From Roseivivax lentus (GTDB lineage Bacteria; Pseudomonadota; Alphaproteobacteria; Rhodobacterales; Rhodobacteraceae): 64,000 nt of DNA. Shown piece by piece: positions 40,293 through 49,617 of the stretch. Both the position numbers and the translations under genes were made by a program. A model generated the notes under the pieces. It saw only the letters and a list, made by a program, of their open reading frames with translations, made no database searches and had not been told where the DNA came from. Where the stretch lies: the NCBI RefSeq assembly GCF_900156805.1, contig NZ_FTOQ01000004.1:281835-345834 (forward strand), read 5' to 3'. Position 1 is the first letter of the stretch. Each line of letters starts with the position of its first letter.

Positions 40293-40867
40293 GCGTCCTG
40301 CCAGGTGACGATCCGGTCGAGATCGGGACGCGGACGTTCGGGCGGACGCGATGTTTCGGTGCCGATATGGATGAAGCCCGCCACGCGTTCCGCGTCGGAC
40401 AGCGCCAGCGCCTCTGCGGTCAGGGTCCGATCGTGGGCGACCCAGCCGGTCAGCCAGTTCGCCCCCCAGCCCGCCGCAAGCGCGGCGTTCAGCAGCGCGA
40501 GGCAGACGCCGCCCACGGCGTAGGTCTGTTCCAGCGCAGGCACTTTCGGCGAGGTCTTGGGCGTCTCGATCACCGCCACGCAAAGCGGGCTGTCGGCGAA
40601 TTGCTTGCGGCCCTTCTCGATCTGCTCGGGGTCGAGACCGGCCGCCTCGCCCCGGGCTACGGCAGCCGCCGCCAGCCTGTCGAGTGCGGCGCGCTCCAGC
40701 ACGATGAAGCGCCAGGGCTCCAGCTTGCCGTGATCGGGGCTGCGCGAGGCCGCGGTCAGCAGCGTCCTCAGCCCGGCGCGGTCGGGCGCGGGGCCGGTCA
40801 GCGTCTTGGCGGGGCGGGAGCGGCGCGTCAGGAGAAAGTCGAGCGCGGCAGGGTTAGCGTCGGGCAT
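40289..40867 (-). CDS. Nitroreductase family protein
   Basis: A 192-aa FMN-dependent oxidoreductase. The N-terminal FLLTRRSRPAKTL supplies the FMN-binding arginines, SRSPDHGKLEPWRFIVLE is the family core, and GWGANWLTGWVAHD is also conserved. The closest named type is YdjA-like. It is translationally coupled to the EI24 gene downstream. Confidence 0.87.
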   Translation of the reverse strand: MPDANPAALDFLLTRRSRPAKTLTGPAPDRAGLRTLLTAASRSPDHGKLEPWRFIVLERAALDRLAAAAVARGEAAGLDPEQIEKGRKQFADSPLCVAVIETPKTSPKVPALEQTYAVGGVCLALLNAALAAGWGANWLTGWVAHDRTLTAEALALSDAERVAGFIHIGTETSRPPERPRPDLDRIVTWQDA

Positions 40868-40961
40868 GGGCCTTCCTCGGTCTTGATGCTGCCTATGTCT
40901 GTAATCGGAAGCCGGGTTTCAACCGCGGATCCGCCGCTTCGCGCAGTCGCACACGGCGCGG

Positions 40962-41207
40962 TCAGGTCTTGCTGTCCGACGGATCCCGGCGATAGACGCC
41001 CTCGGGCAGTTCGATCGCGGCGGCGAGGTCGCGCATCTGGCTGATCGACAGGGTGATCCGCATGGTCTGATCGGTGCGGGGATCGAACTGCTCGATCGTC
41101 ACGCATTCCTCGAAGGAATTGACGATCACGTCTTCCTGCAGGTTTTCGGACCCCTCGTCGACGAGGGTGACCACGGTGGCGTCGAATTCGTGCTCTATGC
41201 TGAACAT
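40962..41207 (-). CDS. Hypothetical protein
   Basis: An 81-aa acidic protein (MFSIEHEFDATVVTLVDEGS...). The middle QFDPRTDQTMRITLSISQMRDLAAAIELPEGVY looks like a short beta-hairpin and helix domain. I do not recognise it. Its separate location between two minus-strand genes with 94- and 66-bp gaps and its normal codon use suggest a real gene. Confidence 0.6.
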   Translation of the reverse strand: MFSIEHEFDATVVTLVDEGSENLQEDVIVNSFEECVTIEQFDPRTDQTMRITLSISQMRDLAAAIELPEGVYRRDPSDSKT

Positions 41208-41273
41208 GCGCTCAGCCTAGAACGCCGCGGCAGACGTGAAAACCGCAAATCGCGCCCTGCCGCGTCAGCCGCG

Positions 41274-41660
41274 TCAGCCCTGTCTGTGCGCCTGCCCCTT
41301 CGCGGCGCGTCGGCGATGCATCGCGAAAAGCGCAGGCGCCGCGACATGATCGTAGAGCAGCTCCGCGATACGATGAATCCCCGGCACCCTCACCAGCCGC
41401 GCCAGCCAGCGGAATCGGGGCATCTCGTCCCAGACCAGCGCGAAGGCGTCGACGCCGTCATAAAGAACCCCGTCCTTGACCACGTGAAAGCGCCGCGCGG
41501 CCTCGCGATTGGTCAGCCCGTAGGCATCCATCTCGCCCTCGCTGAGCCCATGATAGCGGATGGCAAGATCGTGCTTGCGCGTGATCGACTTGTAGCCTTT
41601 CACTTCGCGTGCGCAGATCGGGCAGGTATCGTTGTAGATGACCGTCATTTTATCGCTCAT
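41274..41660 (-). CDS. Thiol-disulfide oxidoreductase DCC family protein (DUF393)
   Basis: A 128-aa protein. The N-terminal VIYNDTCPICAREV holds the DxxCPxC motif (Cys13, Cys16) that names the family. GLTNREAARRFHVVKDG and the C-terminal RVPGIHRIAELLYDHVA are also typical. It is predicted to be a cytoplasmic thioredoxin-like redox protein; the partner is unknown. The start at 41660 (MSDKMTVIYN) is the first that fits the family. Confidence 0.85.
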   Translation of the reverse strand: MSDKMTVIYNDTCPICAREVKGYKSITRKHDLAIRYHGLSEGEMDAYGLTNREAARRFHVVKDGVLYDGVDAFALVWDEMPRFRWLARLVRVPGIHRIAELLYDHVAAPALFAMHRRRAAKGQAHRQG

Positions 41661-41747
41661 GGGGTCGGAGGTAGGTGTAAGCGAAGGCCTGCCAAGTGAC
41701 GTATTTGTGGGTTTCGCCGGGAAATCGGCGGCGATATGCCATAGAAC

Positions 41748-42491
41748 ATGCGTGCTTTGAGACGATTTCTGCTGCTGCTTGCGCCGCTTGTCCTTCTGGG
41801 TCTCGCGGGCTGTGCGCCCTTGCCTCCGACCGGTGCGGCAAAGCCGCCCGCCGGTGCCTATGCGCCCGCCGCGACACCGGATGTGGCCGAACGCGCGTCC
41901 CGCTCGGCGCGGACCTTCGTCGAAGTGGTCGAGACGGTGGAACCGGTGGCCGAACGCGAATGCCGCCGGGTGGCGCCCCGGGCCAATTGCAACTTCATCA
42001 TCGTGATCGACGACCGCCCCGGGCAGGAGCCCAATGCGTTCCAGACGGTCGACCGCGCGGGCCGGCCGATTCTGGCCTTCAACCTCGCGCTGATCGCCTC
42101 GGTCGAGAATGCCGACGAGCTGGCCTTCGTGATGGGTCACGAGGCGTCGCATCACATCCTCGGCCATCTCGAACGCACGCAGCAGAACGCGGCCGTGGGC
42201 GCGGTGATCTTCTCGGGGCTCGCGGCGATGTCGGGGGCCAGCCCCGCCTCCGTCCGGGAGGCCGAGCAGCTTGGCGCGGAAATGGGCGCGCGCCGCTATT
42301 CCAAGGATTTCGAGCTCGAGGCCGACCAGCTCGGCACCGTCATCACCGCCCGGGCGGGATACGACCCGATCAGAGGCGCGGCGTTCTTCCTGCGCATCCC
42401 CGACCCGGGCAACCGCTTCCTCGGGACGCATCCGCCCAATGCCGCGCGGATCGACATCGTGCGCCAGACCGCCGCCCGACTCGGGGTTTGA
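41748..42491 (+). CDS. M48 family metallopeptidase, lipoprotein
   Basis: A 247-aa periplasmic zinc peptidase of the BepA/LoiP type. The lipobox LAGC lies at 19-22. The zinc motif HEASH is at 131-135, with the third ligand Glu in FELEADQLG (about 188-196). A family role in outer-membrane protein quality control is likely but not shown. It is short, without a TPR domain. Confidence 0.88.
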   Translation: MRALRRFLLLLAPLVLLGLAGCAPLPPTGAAKPPAGAYAPAATPDVAERASRSARTFVEVVETVEPVAERECRRVAPRANCNFIIVIDDRPGQEPNAFQTVDRAGRPILAFNLALIASVENADELAFVMGHEASHHILGHLERTQQNAAVGAVIFSGLAAMSGASPASVREAEQLGAEMGARRYSKDFELEADQLGTVITARAGYDPIRGAAFFLRIPDPGNRFLGTHPPNAARIDIVRQTAARLGV

Positions 42492-42562
42492 TTGAGATCA
42501 AGGCGCCGCGCGCGGCCGGCTGACAACATCTCCTGCATGCAATCCAACACCGGGAGATGCGC

Positions 42563-42823
42563 ATGTTGGGATCAGCCACACTGGAAAAACACCGCCGCAT
42601 GGTGACGATGATGGCCGAAGCGCTCGGCTTCGACCTGGAGGTCCTTCGCCAGCGCGGGCGCCTGCCCTCGAACGAGGTCGAGGCCGCGGTCCTGACCTGC
42701 ACGCAATGCGAACGCGCCGATTCCTGCGCCGCCTGGCTGATGGATTTCAGCGCCCCGCAGGAGGCGACGCCGGGATATTGCCGCAACCGCACGCGCTTTG
42801 CCGCGCTGAAGGCGCAGGCCTGA
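42563..42823 (+). CDS. DUF6455 family protein (first of a tandem pair)
   Basis: An 86-aa protein with a Cys-rich C-terminal half: CTQCERADSC (C-x2-C-x5-C) and a fourth Cys in GYCRN, a possible metal or cluster site. I chose the ATG at 42563 because GGGAG lies 6 bp upstream; the ATG at 42557 is too close to it. The stop overlaps the start of the second copy (TGATG). The function is unknown. Confidence 0.72.
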   Translation: MLGSATLEKHRRMVTMMAEALGFDLEVLRQRGRLPSNEVEAAVLTCTQCERADSCAAWLMDFSAPQEATPGYCRNRTRFAALKAQA

Positions 42824-43080
42824 TGCGGCCCCAGCCGCTGGGCGATCCGCGCAGGCATCTGATGCGCGTCCGCCGCATGGCCAAGGCCATCGGCGCCGAT
42901 CCCGCCGCGGCGCGCAATTCCGGCGTCATCGAGCATGCGGAATGGGCTGAAATCGTCACTCGCTGCCGCAGTTGCGGCGCGCCGGAGCGCTGCGATGACT
43001 GGCTGGACGCGCATGAAGAGAGCCCGGACGCGATGCCGGGCTGCCTGAATGCGCGTATTCTGGAAAAACTGAAGCCCTGA
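42823..43080 (+). CDS. DUF6455-like protein (second of a tandem pair)
   Basis: An 85-aa paralogue of the preceding gene with the same spacing (CRSCGAPERC, then GCLN). The ATG at 42823 shares a base with the upstream stop, so the two are made together, perhaps as a heterodimer. The function is unknown. It is convergent with the NDUFA9-like gene. Confidence 0.7.
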   Translation: MRPQPLGDPRRHLMRVRRMAKAIGADPAAARNSGVIEHAEWAEIVTRCRSCGAPERCDDWLDAHEESPDAMPGCLNARILEKLKP

Positions 43081-43101
43081 GCTCCGGCAACCCGGACTGC
43101 C

Positions 43102-44091
43102 TCAGCGCGGCTTGAGCGAATCCGCCGATTCCTTGATCGCGAAATACTGCCCGGAGGGCCGGAACCGCCACAGGTAATCCGGCAGCACCGCCTCCATCGA
43201 GGTCGGCTCGATCCCGAGATCCGCGAAGGTCTTCACGCCCTCGCCCACGACATTGTCGATCCTGAGATTGGCAACCTGGTCGCGGGTGATCTGCGCAGGC
43301 ACGAGCCCCAGCGTGGCGGTGTTCACCACCTCGGAGACACCCCCCATGATCCTCGCGATCGGGAAGGGGATGTTCACGATCAACCGCCGCCGCTTGATGA
43401 TGTCCAGCATCTGGATCATCAGCTCGCGGAAGGTGTCCACATCCGGCCCGCCCAGCTCATAGGTGCCCGGCGCCGCCTGCCCCAGCGCGGCCTTGGCCGC
43501 GGCGTGGGCCACATCGTCCACGTAGACGGGCTGGAAGCGCGTATCTGCGCCGACGATCGGCAGCACCGGACCGAAGCGCGTCATCGAGGCGAAACGATTG
43601 AAGAACTGGTCCTCCTGCCCGAAGACGATGGAGGGCCGCAGGATCACGGCGTCCGGGAACGCCTCGAGCACCGCCGCCTCGCCCCGCGCCTTGGTCTGCG
43701 CATATTTGCTCTTGCCCGTCGCATCGGCCCCGATGGCCGAGATCTGCACGAGCCGGCCGACGCCCTCTTCGGCGGCCAGCCGCGCGACCCGGGCCGCACC
43801 CTCGGCCTGCACCGCGTCGAAGGTGTTCTTGCCGGTCTCGGCCAGAACGCCCACGCAATTCACCGCCGCATCCGCGTCCTTGAGGACATTGCGCACCGAA
43901 TCGTCGTCCCGGATGTTGCAGAACACGGGCTCCACCTGCCCGACCACGCCATAGGTCCGCACGAAGATGGCATCGTTGGGATGCCGGCATGCAACCCGCA
44001 CGCGCCAGCCTTTCTTGGCCATCCGCCGCGTGATGTAGCGGCCCACGAAACCGGAGCCGCCGATGATCGTGACAAGCTTGGACTTGGGCAT
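43102..44091 (-). CDS. Complex I NDUFA9 subunit family / NAD(P)H-binding protein
   Basis: A 329-aa atypical short-chain dehydrogenase. The Rossmann loop is TIIGGSGFVGRYITRRMA, followed by NDAIFVRTYGVVGQVEP and VDDVAHAAAKAA. This family includes the alphaproteobacterial relative of mitochondrial NDUFA9, an accessory subunit of NADH dehydrogenase. AAGGAG precedes the ATG. Whether it binds complex I here is inference. Confidence 0.83.
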   Translation of the reverse strand: MPKSKLVTIIGGSGFVGRYITRRMAKKGWRVRVACRHPNDAIFVRTYGVVGQVEPVFCNIRDDDSVRNVLKDADAAVNCVGVLAETGKNTFDAVQAEGAARVARLAAEEGVGRLVQISAIGADATGKSKYAQTKARGEAAVLEAFPDAVILRPSIVFGQEDQFFNRFASMTRFGPVLPIVGADTRFQPVYVDDVAHAAAKAALGQAAPGTYELGGPDVDTFRELMIQMLDIIKRRRLIVNIPFPIARIMGGVSEVVNTATLGLVPAQITRDQVANLRIDNVVGEGVKTFADLGIEPTSMEAVLPDYLWRFRPSGQYFAIKESADSLKPR

Positions 44092-44192
44092 GGATCGCTC
44101 CTTCCGGAGATTGCGTTCGGCCTGTTCCTACCGGTCCCCGGGGCGGCGGGCAAGACATCGGTGATCCACGCCCAAAACGTGATCGCAAGGCG

Positions 44193-44221
44193 TTGACACG
44201 CCTCCCGGCTATGGGTACATC
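44193..44221 (+). promoter_or_regulatory. Probable promoter of tRNA-Leu
   Basis: TTGACA at 44193-44198 is a perfect -35 box. A 17-bp spacer leads to TACATC at 44216-44221 as a weak -10 box. The tRNA starts 17 bp later. Confidence 0.5.
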
Positions 44222-44237
44222 GCGCCTCACGCAACCT

Positions 44238-44323
44238 GCCCAGGTGGCGGAATGGTAGACGCGCCAGCTTCAGGTGCTGGTGTCCGCAAGGACGTGGAGG
44301 TTCGAGTCCTCTCCTGGGCACCA
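44238..44323 (+). tRNA. tRNA-Leu (CAG)
   Basis: An 86-nt gene including an encoded CCA. The acceptor arms GCCCAGG/CCTGGGC pair fully. The anticodon loop TTCAGGT gives anticodon CAG. The long variable arm (tgtccgcaaggacgt) marks a class II tRNA. The T-loop TTCGAGT is normal. Confidence 0.95.
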
Positions 44324-44470
44324 CTTTCCGACATCATGATGCTAATACTTCGATTGATTGGTGTCGATTGGTGCGTTTCTGCCAGATGAAGAACGGGTCT
44401 ACCCGGTTCCAGTCCGCGGACTCTCACCGAAAGCGAGGGACCGACAGACTGCGTCAGGTGACCCGTCCAA

Positions 44471-45127
44471 TCAGATCCGTAGACCGAGAAACACCATGGC
44501 CAGCGGCACTGGCGATACCGCGATCGCTATGGTCGCGAAGGTCGCGAGAGGCGAAAAGAGGCCGCTCAGGCCAGCCATCAGCATGATGCCGCCGCCGCCT
44601 CCGATGACCGAATTGCCGGGCGTGTTCACCGCAAGCGCCAGCGCGACATACCGGTAGCGGACCGCAAGCCGCAGGGTCCGCGCCGATTGACCATCCAGCA
44701 GCATGGCCAGCCGTTCGTCGCCCGACAGGGGGGCTGCCCGCGCAATCGCCGCTGCGGCGCGGTGCATCCGAAGCGTCGAGAGAAGCTTGCGCAGCACCTC
44801 GATGGGCAGGAACCGCCCCGCCGTGTAGGCGAGGATCATCGAGGCCACGGTGCAGACGTAGATCAGCGGCGCGATGGCCGGGCCGAAAGCCGCGAGCATC
44901 GCCAGTCCGATCTCGGCGCCCGGGACGAAGGGCAAGGCCAGAAGCCCGATATAGGCCACCGCGCCCAGCATGATGAGCCGATGCACCTGCTGTTCGTTAT
45001 CGGGCCGGATCTGCAGGTTCAGCGCGTCGCGCGCCGCATGCGCGCCCCAGGTGGCCAGCACAAGGACGGCGATCAGAAGGGCGACTCGCAGAACGAGGGC
45101 GCCCGCCGACGGGCCGGACGGGCGCAT
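44471..45127 (-). CDS. TVP38/TMEM64-like membrane protein (VTT domain)
   Basis: A 218-aa protein with about five hydrophobic segments. The stretch ALPFVPGAEIGLAMLAAFG and the later ALAVNTPGNSVIGGGGGIMLMAG recall the two half-helices with conserved G/P of the VTT/DedA superfamily. The match is by pattern only. It is separated by 10 bp from the secreted protein gene upstream on the same strand. Confidence 0.6.
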   Translation of the reverse strand: MRPSGPSAGALVLRVALLIAVLVLATWGAHAARDALNLQIRPDNEQQVHRLIMLGAVAYIGLLALPFVPGAEIGLAMLAAFGPAIAPLIYVCTVASMILAYTAGRFLPIEVLRKLLSTLRMHRAAAAIARAAPLSGDERLAMLLDGQSARTLRLAVRYRYVALALAVNTPGNSVIGGGGGIMLMAGLSGLFSPLATFATIAIAVSPVPLAMVFLGLRI

Positions 45128-45137
45128 TCCGACGGCC

Positions 45138-45623
45138 TTAGCCCGACACGGGCAGGACGGCGTCGAAATCCGTGGCTTCCCCGGACGCTTCGATGGCGAT
45201 CTGGTTGGTCCAGTACCAGCGGCGCGTCGTCCAGGTGACGTCGAGCGTGATCGCCTCTTCCTCGACCGCGCCGTACCAGACGACCGTGTGCGGCGCGTCG
45301 GGGCAACGGGTCGTGGCAGTGAAATACGTCACGCCGTCGATCTCCTTGGTCTGGTAGTCGGACCAGCCGAAATCGCAGTAGTTCTGGCAGTCCACGGACT
45401 GAAAGGCCCCGTCGCGGAACAGAAGCTCATCCGTGAGCACCGCACCGCTGTCGAGATCGGTGCCGCGGATTGTGAATGCCTGGCCATCCAGCGCGCCGCT
45501 CGCGACCCAGGAACCTTCGGGCACGGCGAGGTCGGGAATATCCTTGTTCATCACGGTCAAGGTGGCCGCACCGGTCCCGGCAGTGGCAAGGACGATTGCG
45601 GCAACTTGCAGGATCTGGGGCAT
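45138..45623 (-). CDS. Hypothetical secreted protein
   Basis: A 161-aa protein with an N-terminal hydrophobic signal or anchor (MPQILQVAAIVLATAGTGAA) and a beta-rich rest containing a close cysteine pair (SVDCQNYCDFGWSDYQ) and a third Cys in TTRCPDAP. No family recognised. It lies upstream of the VTT gene and is probably co-transcribed. Confidence 0.62.
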   Translation of the reverse strand: MPQILQVAAIVLATAGTGAATLTVMNKDIPDLAVPEGSWVASGALDGQAFTIRGTDLDSGAVLTDELLFRDGAFQSVDCQNYCDFGWSDYQTKEIDGVTYFTATTRCPDAPHTVVWYGAVEEEAITLDVTWTTRRWYWTNQIAIEASGEATDFDAVLPVSG

Positions 45624-45812
45624 GTCTGTCTCCGCCGATCAATGACTCAAAAAGAAAAACGCTACGCGAGGCTGAGGCTTCTGAACCCAAGTATAAAGCA
45701 AATTCGGCCGCATGGGTACGGAATCGCGGGATCGGGCCTGCCGGTCGCCTCAGGACGCGGCGCATCAGAGCGCGCCGCGTCGGTTTCGGGCAAGAACGCC
45801 CCCCGGGAAGTG

Positions 45813-46428
45813 TCAGTCCCCGACCCGCGCCATCAGCACGCGGAAGCTCGCGCCGATGCGGTAGCTGCCGTCCGGCTGACAGAAGGGCGCAAGCGCGGCC
45901 GCATGGGTGGCGTCGAGCGCGTCCTGGCCGCTGGTCTCGACCGCCTTGACCGCGACGCCCGAGGAGCCGAGCCCTTTCTGGGCCGTCGCCAGATCCGGGT
46001 AGGCCCTGGGCGAGTCGACATCGAAGACCACGACCAGGTCCAGCCCGGCGCTGGCGACCAACGCTTCGAGCTTGCCCGGCTCGGACAGGGCAAACGGGCC
46101 TGAGGCAATCGCGGGCGGCGGCGGCAGCAGCGGCTTGAGCGCGGCGACGAGGGCCGCGGCCTCCATGCTGCCCGGCTCACCCCAGGTCATGACGAAGACC
46201 TTGCCGCAGGGCCTTGCGACGCGGCGCGCGTCCTGCAGCGCCGCAACGGGGTCGGCGGCAAGGCGCAGCGCCAACCCGACCCCGCATCCCGCATCGCGCA
46301 GCCGCGCCGCGGCTCCGACCGGCGCCCTGTCGAATACCGCGTGGTAGCCCGCGGCGCATTGCGGATCACGGCGCCTGTCGCAAGGCGCGCGAAACACCCC
46401 GCTTATGCGCCCCGAAGCCCTCCGCCAT
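45813..46428 (-). pseudogene. Class I SAM-dependent methyltransferase, internally deleted
   Basis: The frame contains recognisable parts of one methyltransferase: QCAAGYHAVFDRAPVG, then motif I (DAGCGVGLALRLAAD), then directly DPVAALQDARRVARP and KVFVMTWGEPGSMEAAALVAAL with a normal C-terminus. The segment that should lie between (the acidic SAM-ribose strand and motif IV, roughly 60-70 residues) is missing without loss of frame. The N-terminus is also broken: the ATG at 46428 leads into another frame, so a small frameshift near 46390 is likely. The enzyme cannot bind SAM properly. Confidence 0.6.
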
Positions 46429-46496
46429 GTCGCGCCCTCGCTTGCATCATCCGCGCGCTTGCGCTCACATCGCGGCACGGCAACGGGAAGCGCGCG

Positions 46497-48155
46497 ATGG
46501 ACCTGCAAACCTATGACTACATCGTGGTGGGCGCCGGTTCCGCGGGCTGTGCGCTGGTCGAGAGGCTGACCCGCGATGCGCGTATCCGCGTTCTCCTGCT
46601 CGAAGCCGGCGGGACGGACCGCAAGTTCTGGATCAAGGTGCCTGTCGGCTACGGCGTCAATTTCGCCAATCCCCAGCTGAACTGGGGCTACCATGCCGAA
46701 CCCGATCCGGGCCTCGACGGACGCGCGATCTACTGGCCGCGGGGGAAGGTCATCGGCGGATCGAGCTCGATCAACGCGATGGCCTACATGCGCGGCCTGC
46801 CCCGCGATTTCGACGATTGGGACGCGGCGGGCGCATCCGGCTGGGCCTGGCGGGACGTGCAGCCCGCCTTCGACCGGATGGAGCGGCACCTGGACCGCGA
46901 TGGCACCGATTCCGCCCGGCCCGAGGGCGAAGGGTTGCTGCCCGTCAGCGATCTCAGCGACCAGATGAACCCGTTCTCGGAACGCTTTCTCGCCGCCGCC
47001 GAGGCCTGCGGCTGGGCGCGCCGCGACAACCTCAGCACCGCGACCGGCGAGGCGGTCGGCTATTACCGAAGCACCGTGCGCGGCGGCATGCGATGCTCCG
47101 CCGCCGATGCGTTTCTCGCGCCCGCGCGCCGCCGCGGCAACCTGCGCGTCGTGACCGGCGCGATGGTACGCCGTGTCACGGTCTCTGGAAGGCGGGCCAC
47201 AGGCGTGCGCTTTTCGGCCCGCGGAGAGACCTTCGACGTGGAAGCGGCGCGCGAAGTGATCCTATCCGCCGGTGCGATCAATTCCCCGAAGCTGCTGCAA
47301 TTGTCGGGGATCGGACCCGCCGTGCTTTTGCGGCAACATGGCATCGACGTGCTGCATGCGCTGCCCGAAGTGGGGCGCGGGCTGCAGGACCATATCGCCA
47401 TTTCCCACGTCTTTCGTGCCACGGCGCCGACGCTCAACAACATCCTTGGGCGCGTGGTGCCGCGTGTTTCCGCGGGCATTCGCTACGCGCTGACCCGCCG
47501 CGGCCCGCTTTGCGTGCCGGTGAACCAAGTCGGCGGCTATGTCCGCAGCGATCCGGATCAGCCCGAGCCGGACATCCAGATCTATTGCAACCCGCTGTCC
47601 TACTGGAGCGGTCCGAAAGGCCGCCCCGTCCTCGATCACGAGCCGGGCTTCCTGCTGAGCGCGCAGCTTTGCCGTCCGACGAGCCGGGGTGAGGTGGCGA
47701 TCCGCTCCGCCGATCCGATGGAGGCCCCGTCGATACGGCCGAATACGCTGGCGACGGATCATGACCGGGCCGGTGCGGCACGCTCTGTCGCGATCATCGA
47801 CCGGCTGGCGCAGGCCCCGGTGCTGCGGGACGTGACGGAGCGGCGTCTGGAACCCGCGGCCGAGCTGACCGACCCGGAGGCGCGGATGGCGGATTTCCGG
47901 GCCCGGGCCTCGACCGTGTTCCACCCCACATCGACCTGCCGCATGGGACCGGACGCCGCGACCTCGGTGCTCGATGCGCGGCTCAGGGTCCACGGGATCG
48001 CGGGTCTGCGGGTCGTCGACAGCGCCGCCTTCCCGAATGTCACCTCGGGCAACACCAATGCCCCGACCATGATGCTGGGCTGCCGCGCGGGCGAGATGAT
48101 CCTCGAAGACGCCGCGACGGGCGCCCATGACAGGCGGCTCGCCCATGCACCTTGA
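46497..48155 (+). CDS. GMC oxidoreductase, choline dehydrogenase-like
   Basis: A 552-aa flavin enzyme. The FAD loop is VVGAGSAGCALVERL, with LLLEAGG, GGSSSINAMAYMRG, and the C-terminal HPTSTCRMG and SGNTNAPTMMLG that carry the active-site His and Asn of GMC alcohol dehydrogenases. It is a single subunit with no signal peptide. The downstream enolase-superfamily gene overlaps its end, which suggests a shared catabolic pathway for an alcohol or sugar acid; the substrate is unknown. Confidence 0.88.
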   Translation: MDLQTYDYIVVGAGSAGCALVERLTRDARIRVLLLEAGGTDRKFWIKVPVGYGVNFANPQLNWGYHAEPDPGLDGRAIYWPRGKVIGGSSSINAMAYMRGLPRDFDDWDAAGASGWAWRDVQPAFDRMERHLDRDGTDSARPEGEGLLPVSDLSDQMNPFSERFLAAAEACGWARRDNLSTATGEAVGYYRSTVRGGMRCSAADAFLAPARRRGNLRVVTGAMVRRVTVSGRRATGVRFSARGETFDVEAAREVILSAGAINSPKLLQLSGIGPAVLLRQHGIDVLHALPEVGRGLQDHIAISHVFRATAPTLNNILGRVVPRVSAGIRYALTRRGPLCVPVNQVGGYVRSDPDQPEPDIQIYCNPLSYWSGPKGRPVLDHEPGFLLSAQLCRPTSRGEVAIRSADPMEAPSIRPNTLATDHDRAGAARSVAIIDRLAQAPVLRDVTERRLEPAAELTDPEARMADFRARASTVFHPTSTCRMGPDAATSVLDARLRVHGIAGLRVVDSAAFPNVTSGNTNAPTMMLGCRAGEMILEDAATGAHDRRLAHAP

Positions 48156-49353
48156 TCACATCGAGACCTTCGTCTTCGGCAACCCGCCGCCGCGCCATGG
48201 TGGGCGCTATTTCATCTTCGTCCGGCTGCGCACGGCCTGCGGCATCACTGGCGTGGGCGAGATCTACTGCGCCAGTTTCGGCCCCGACCTCGTCGCCGCC
48301 ATGGCCGAGGACATGTTCGCCCGCCACTTCGACGGGGCCGATCCGCACCGCATCGAACAGCTCTGGCGGCAAAGCCACGGGGCGGGGTTCAGCCAGCGGC
48401 CGGACCCCACCGTCATGGGGGTTTTCAGCGGGCTCGAGATGGCCTGCTGGGACATCATCGGCAAGGCTGCCGATCAGCCGGTTCACCAGCTCATGGGCGG
48501 CAAGGTGCATGCGCGCCTGCGCAGCTATACCTACCTTTATCCGCCCGAGGGCGACGTCTATCCCGCGCCCGGCGCGCCCAGCGTCTACGACGATCCCGAC
48601 CTTGCCGCCGCGCAGGCGCTGCGCATGGTCGAGGCGGGGTTCACCGCGATCAAGTTCGATCCGGCGGGGCCCTACACGATCCATGACGGCCGCCAGCCGC
48701 GGCTTGCCCATCTCGACCGCTCGGAGATGTTCTGCAAGCGGATCCGCGAGGCGGTGGGCGACCGCGCGGATCTGCTCTTCGGCACGCACGGGCAATTCAC
48801 CGTCTCCGGTGCCAAGCGGATGGCGCGCCGGCTGGAACCTTTTGAGCCCCTCTGGTTCGAGGAGCCGACGACGCCCGAGAACCCCGCTGACATGGCGGAG
48901 ATCGCGCGCTTCACCTCGATCCCCATCGCCGCGGGGGAACGCCTCTGCACCAAGCACGAATTCGCCCGGCTGCTGGAGACCGGCGCGGCCTCGATCCTGC
49001 AGATGAATCTCGGACGGGTCGGCGGGCTGCTCGAGGCCAAGAAGATCGCCGGGATGGCCGAAACCCGTCAGGCGCAGATCGCGCCGCATCTTTATTGCGG
49101 GCCCGTGGTGGCCGCCGCCAATATCCAGATCGCGGCCTGCTCGCCGAATTTCCTGATCCTCGAATCGATCGGGCGGTTCGAGGGGCCCTACATGTCCTGC
49201 GTGACGAGCGGCATCCGGTGGGAGGACGGCTACGTGATCCCGCCCGACGCGCCGGGGCTGGGGATCGACCTCGACGATGCGGCGATTGCCGCGTCGCCTT
49301 ATACGGGCACGAACCTGCATCTCGAGATGGGACAGGAGCCGGTGCTGCCCTGA
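48145..49353 (+). CDS. Mandelate racemase/muconate lactonizing enzyme family protein
   Basis: A 402-aa enolase-superfamily enzyme. The N-terminal capping domain starts MHLDHIETFVFG. The barrel has TAIKFDPAG at the second strand and metal ligands around FGTHGQF, WFEEPTTPEN and AAGERLCTKHEF. This pattern resembles sugar-acid dehydratases of the D-galactonate/mannonate type. I chose 48145 (AGGCGG upstream); ATG 48127 is an alternative. It overlaps the GMC gene. Confidence 0.85.
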   Translation: MHLDHIETFVFGNPPPRHGGRYFIFVRLRTACGITGVGEIYCASFGPDLVAAMAEDMFARHFDGADPHRIEQLWRQSHGAGFSQRPDPTVMGVFSGLEMACWDIIGKAADQPVHQLMGGKVHARLRSYTYLYPPEGDVYPAPGAPSVYDDPDLAAAQALRMVEAGFTAIKFDPAGPYTIHDGRQPRLAHLDRSEMFCKRIREAVGDRADLLFGTHGQFTVSGAKRMARRLEPFEPLWFEEPTTPENPADMAEIARFTSIPIAAGERLCTKHEFARLLETGAASILQMNLGRVGGLLEAKKIAGMAETRQAQIAPHLYCGPVVAAANIQIAACSPNFLILESIGRFEGPYMSCVTSGIRWEDGYVIPPDAPGLGIDLDDAAIAASPYTGTNLHLEMGQEPVLP

Positions 49354-49617
49354 GGGGCCCGGCGGCACGGTTCGTAGGGATTTCGGCCTGCAATTGACGC
49401 GGGCAATGAGCAGACTGGGCGCCGCCTCTCGCTTGCTCGGATGCCGTTCGACATCCCGCGCGGCCCGCAGCCTTGGCCGCCCACCGCTCTGCCCCGGAAC
49501 TCCGGACCGGCATCCAAGCATTCCCTTGCATTTGATCTCAATCAGCGAAACCGCGCGCGATTCGGAGGAAGCTCCGCGCGATCGCCGATCAAGATCGGTG
49601 TCCGGAGAAATCACGCC

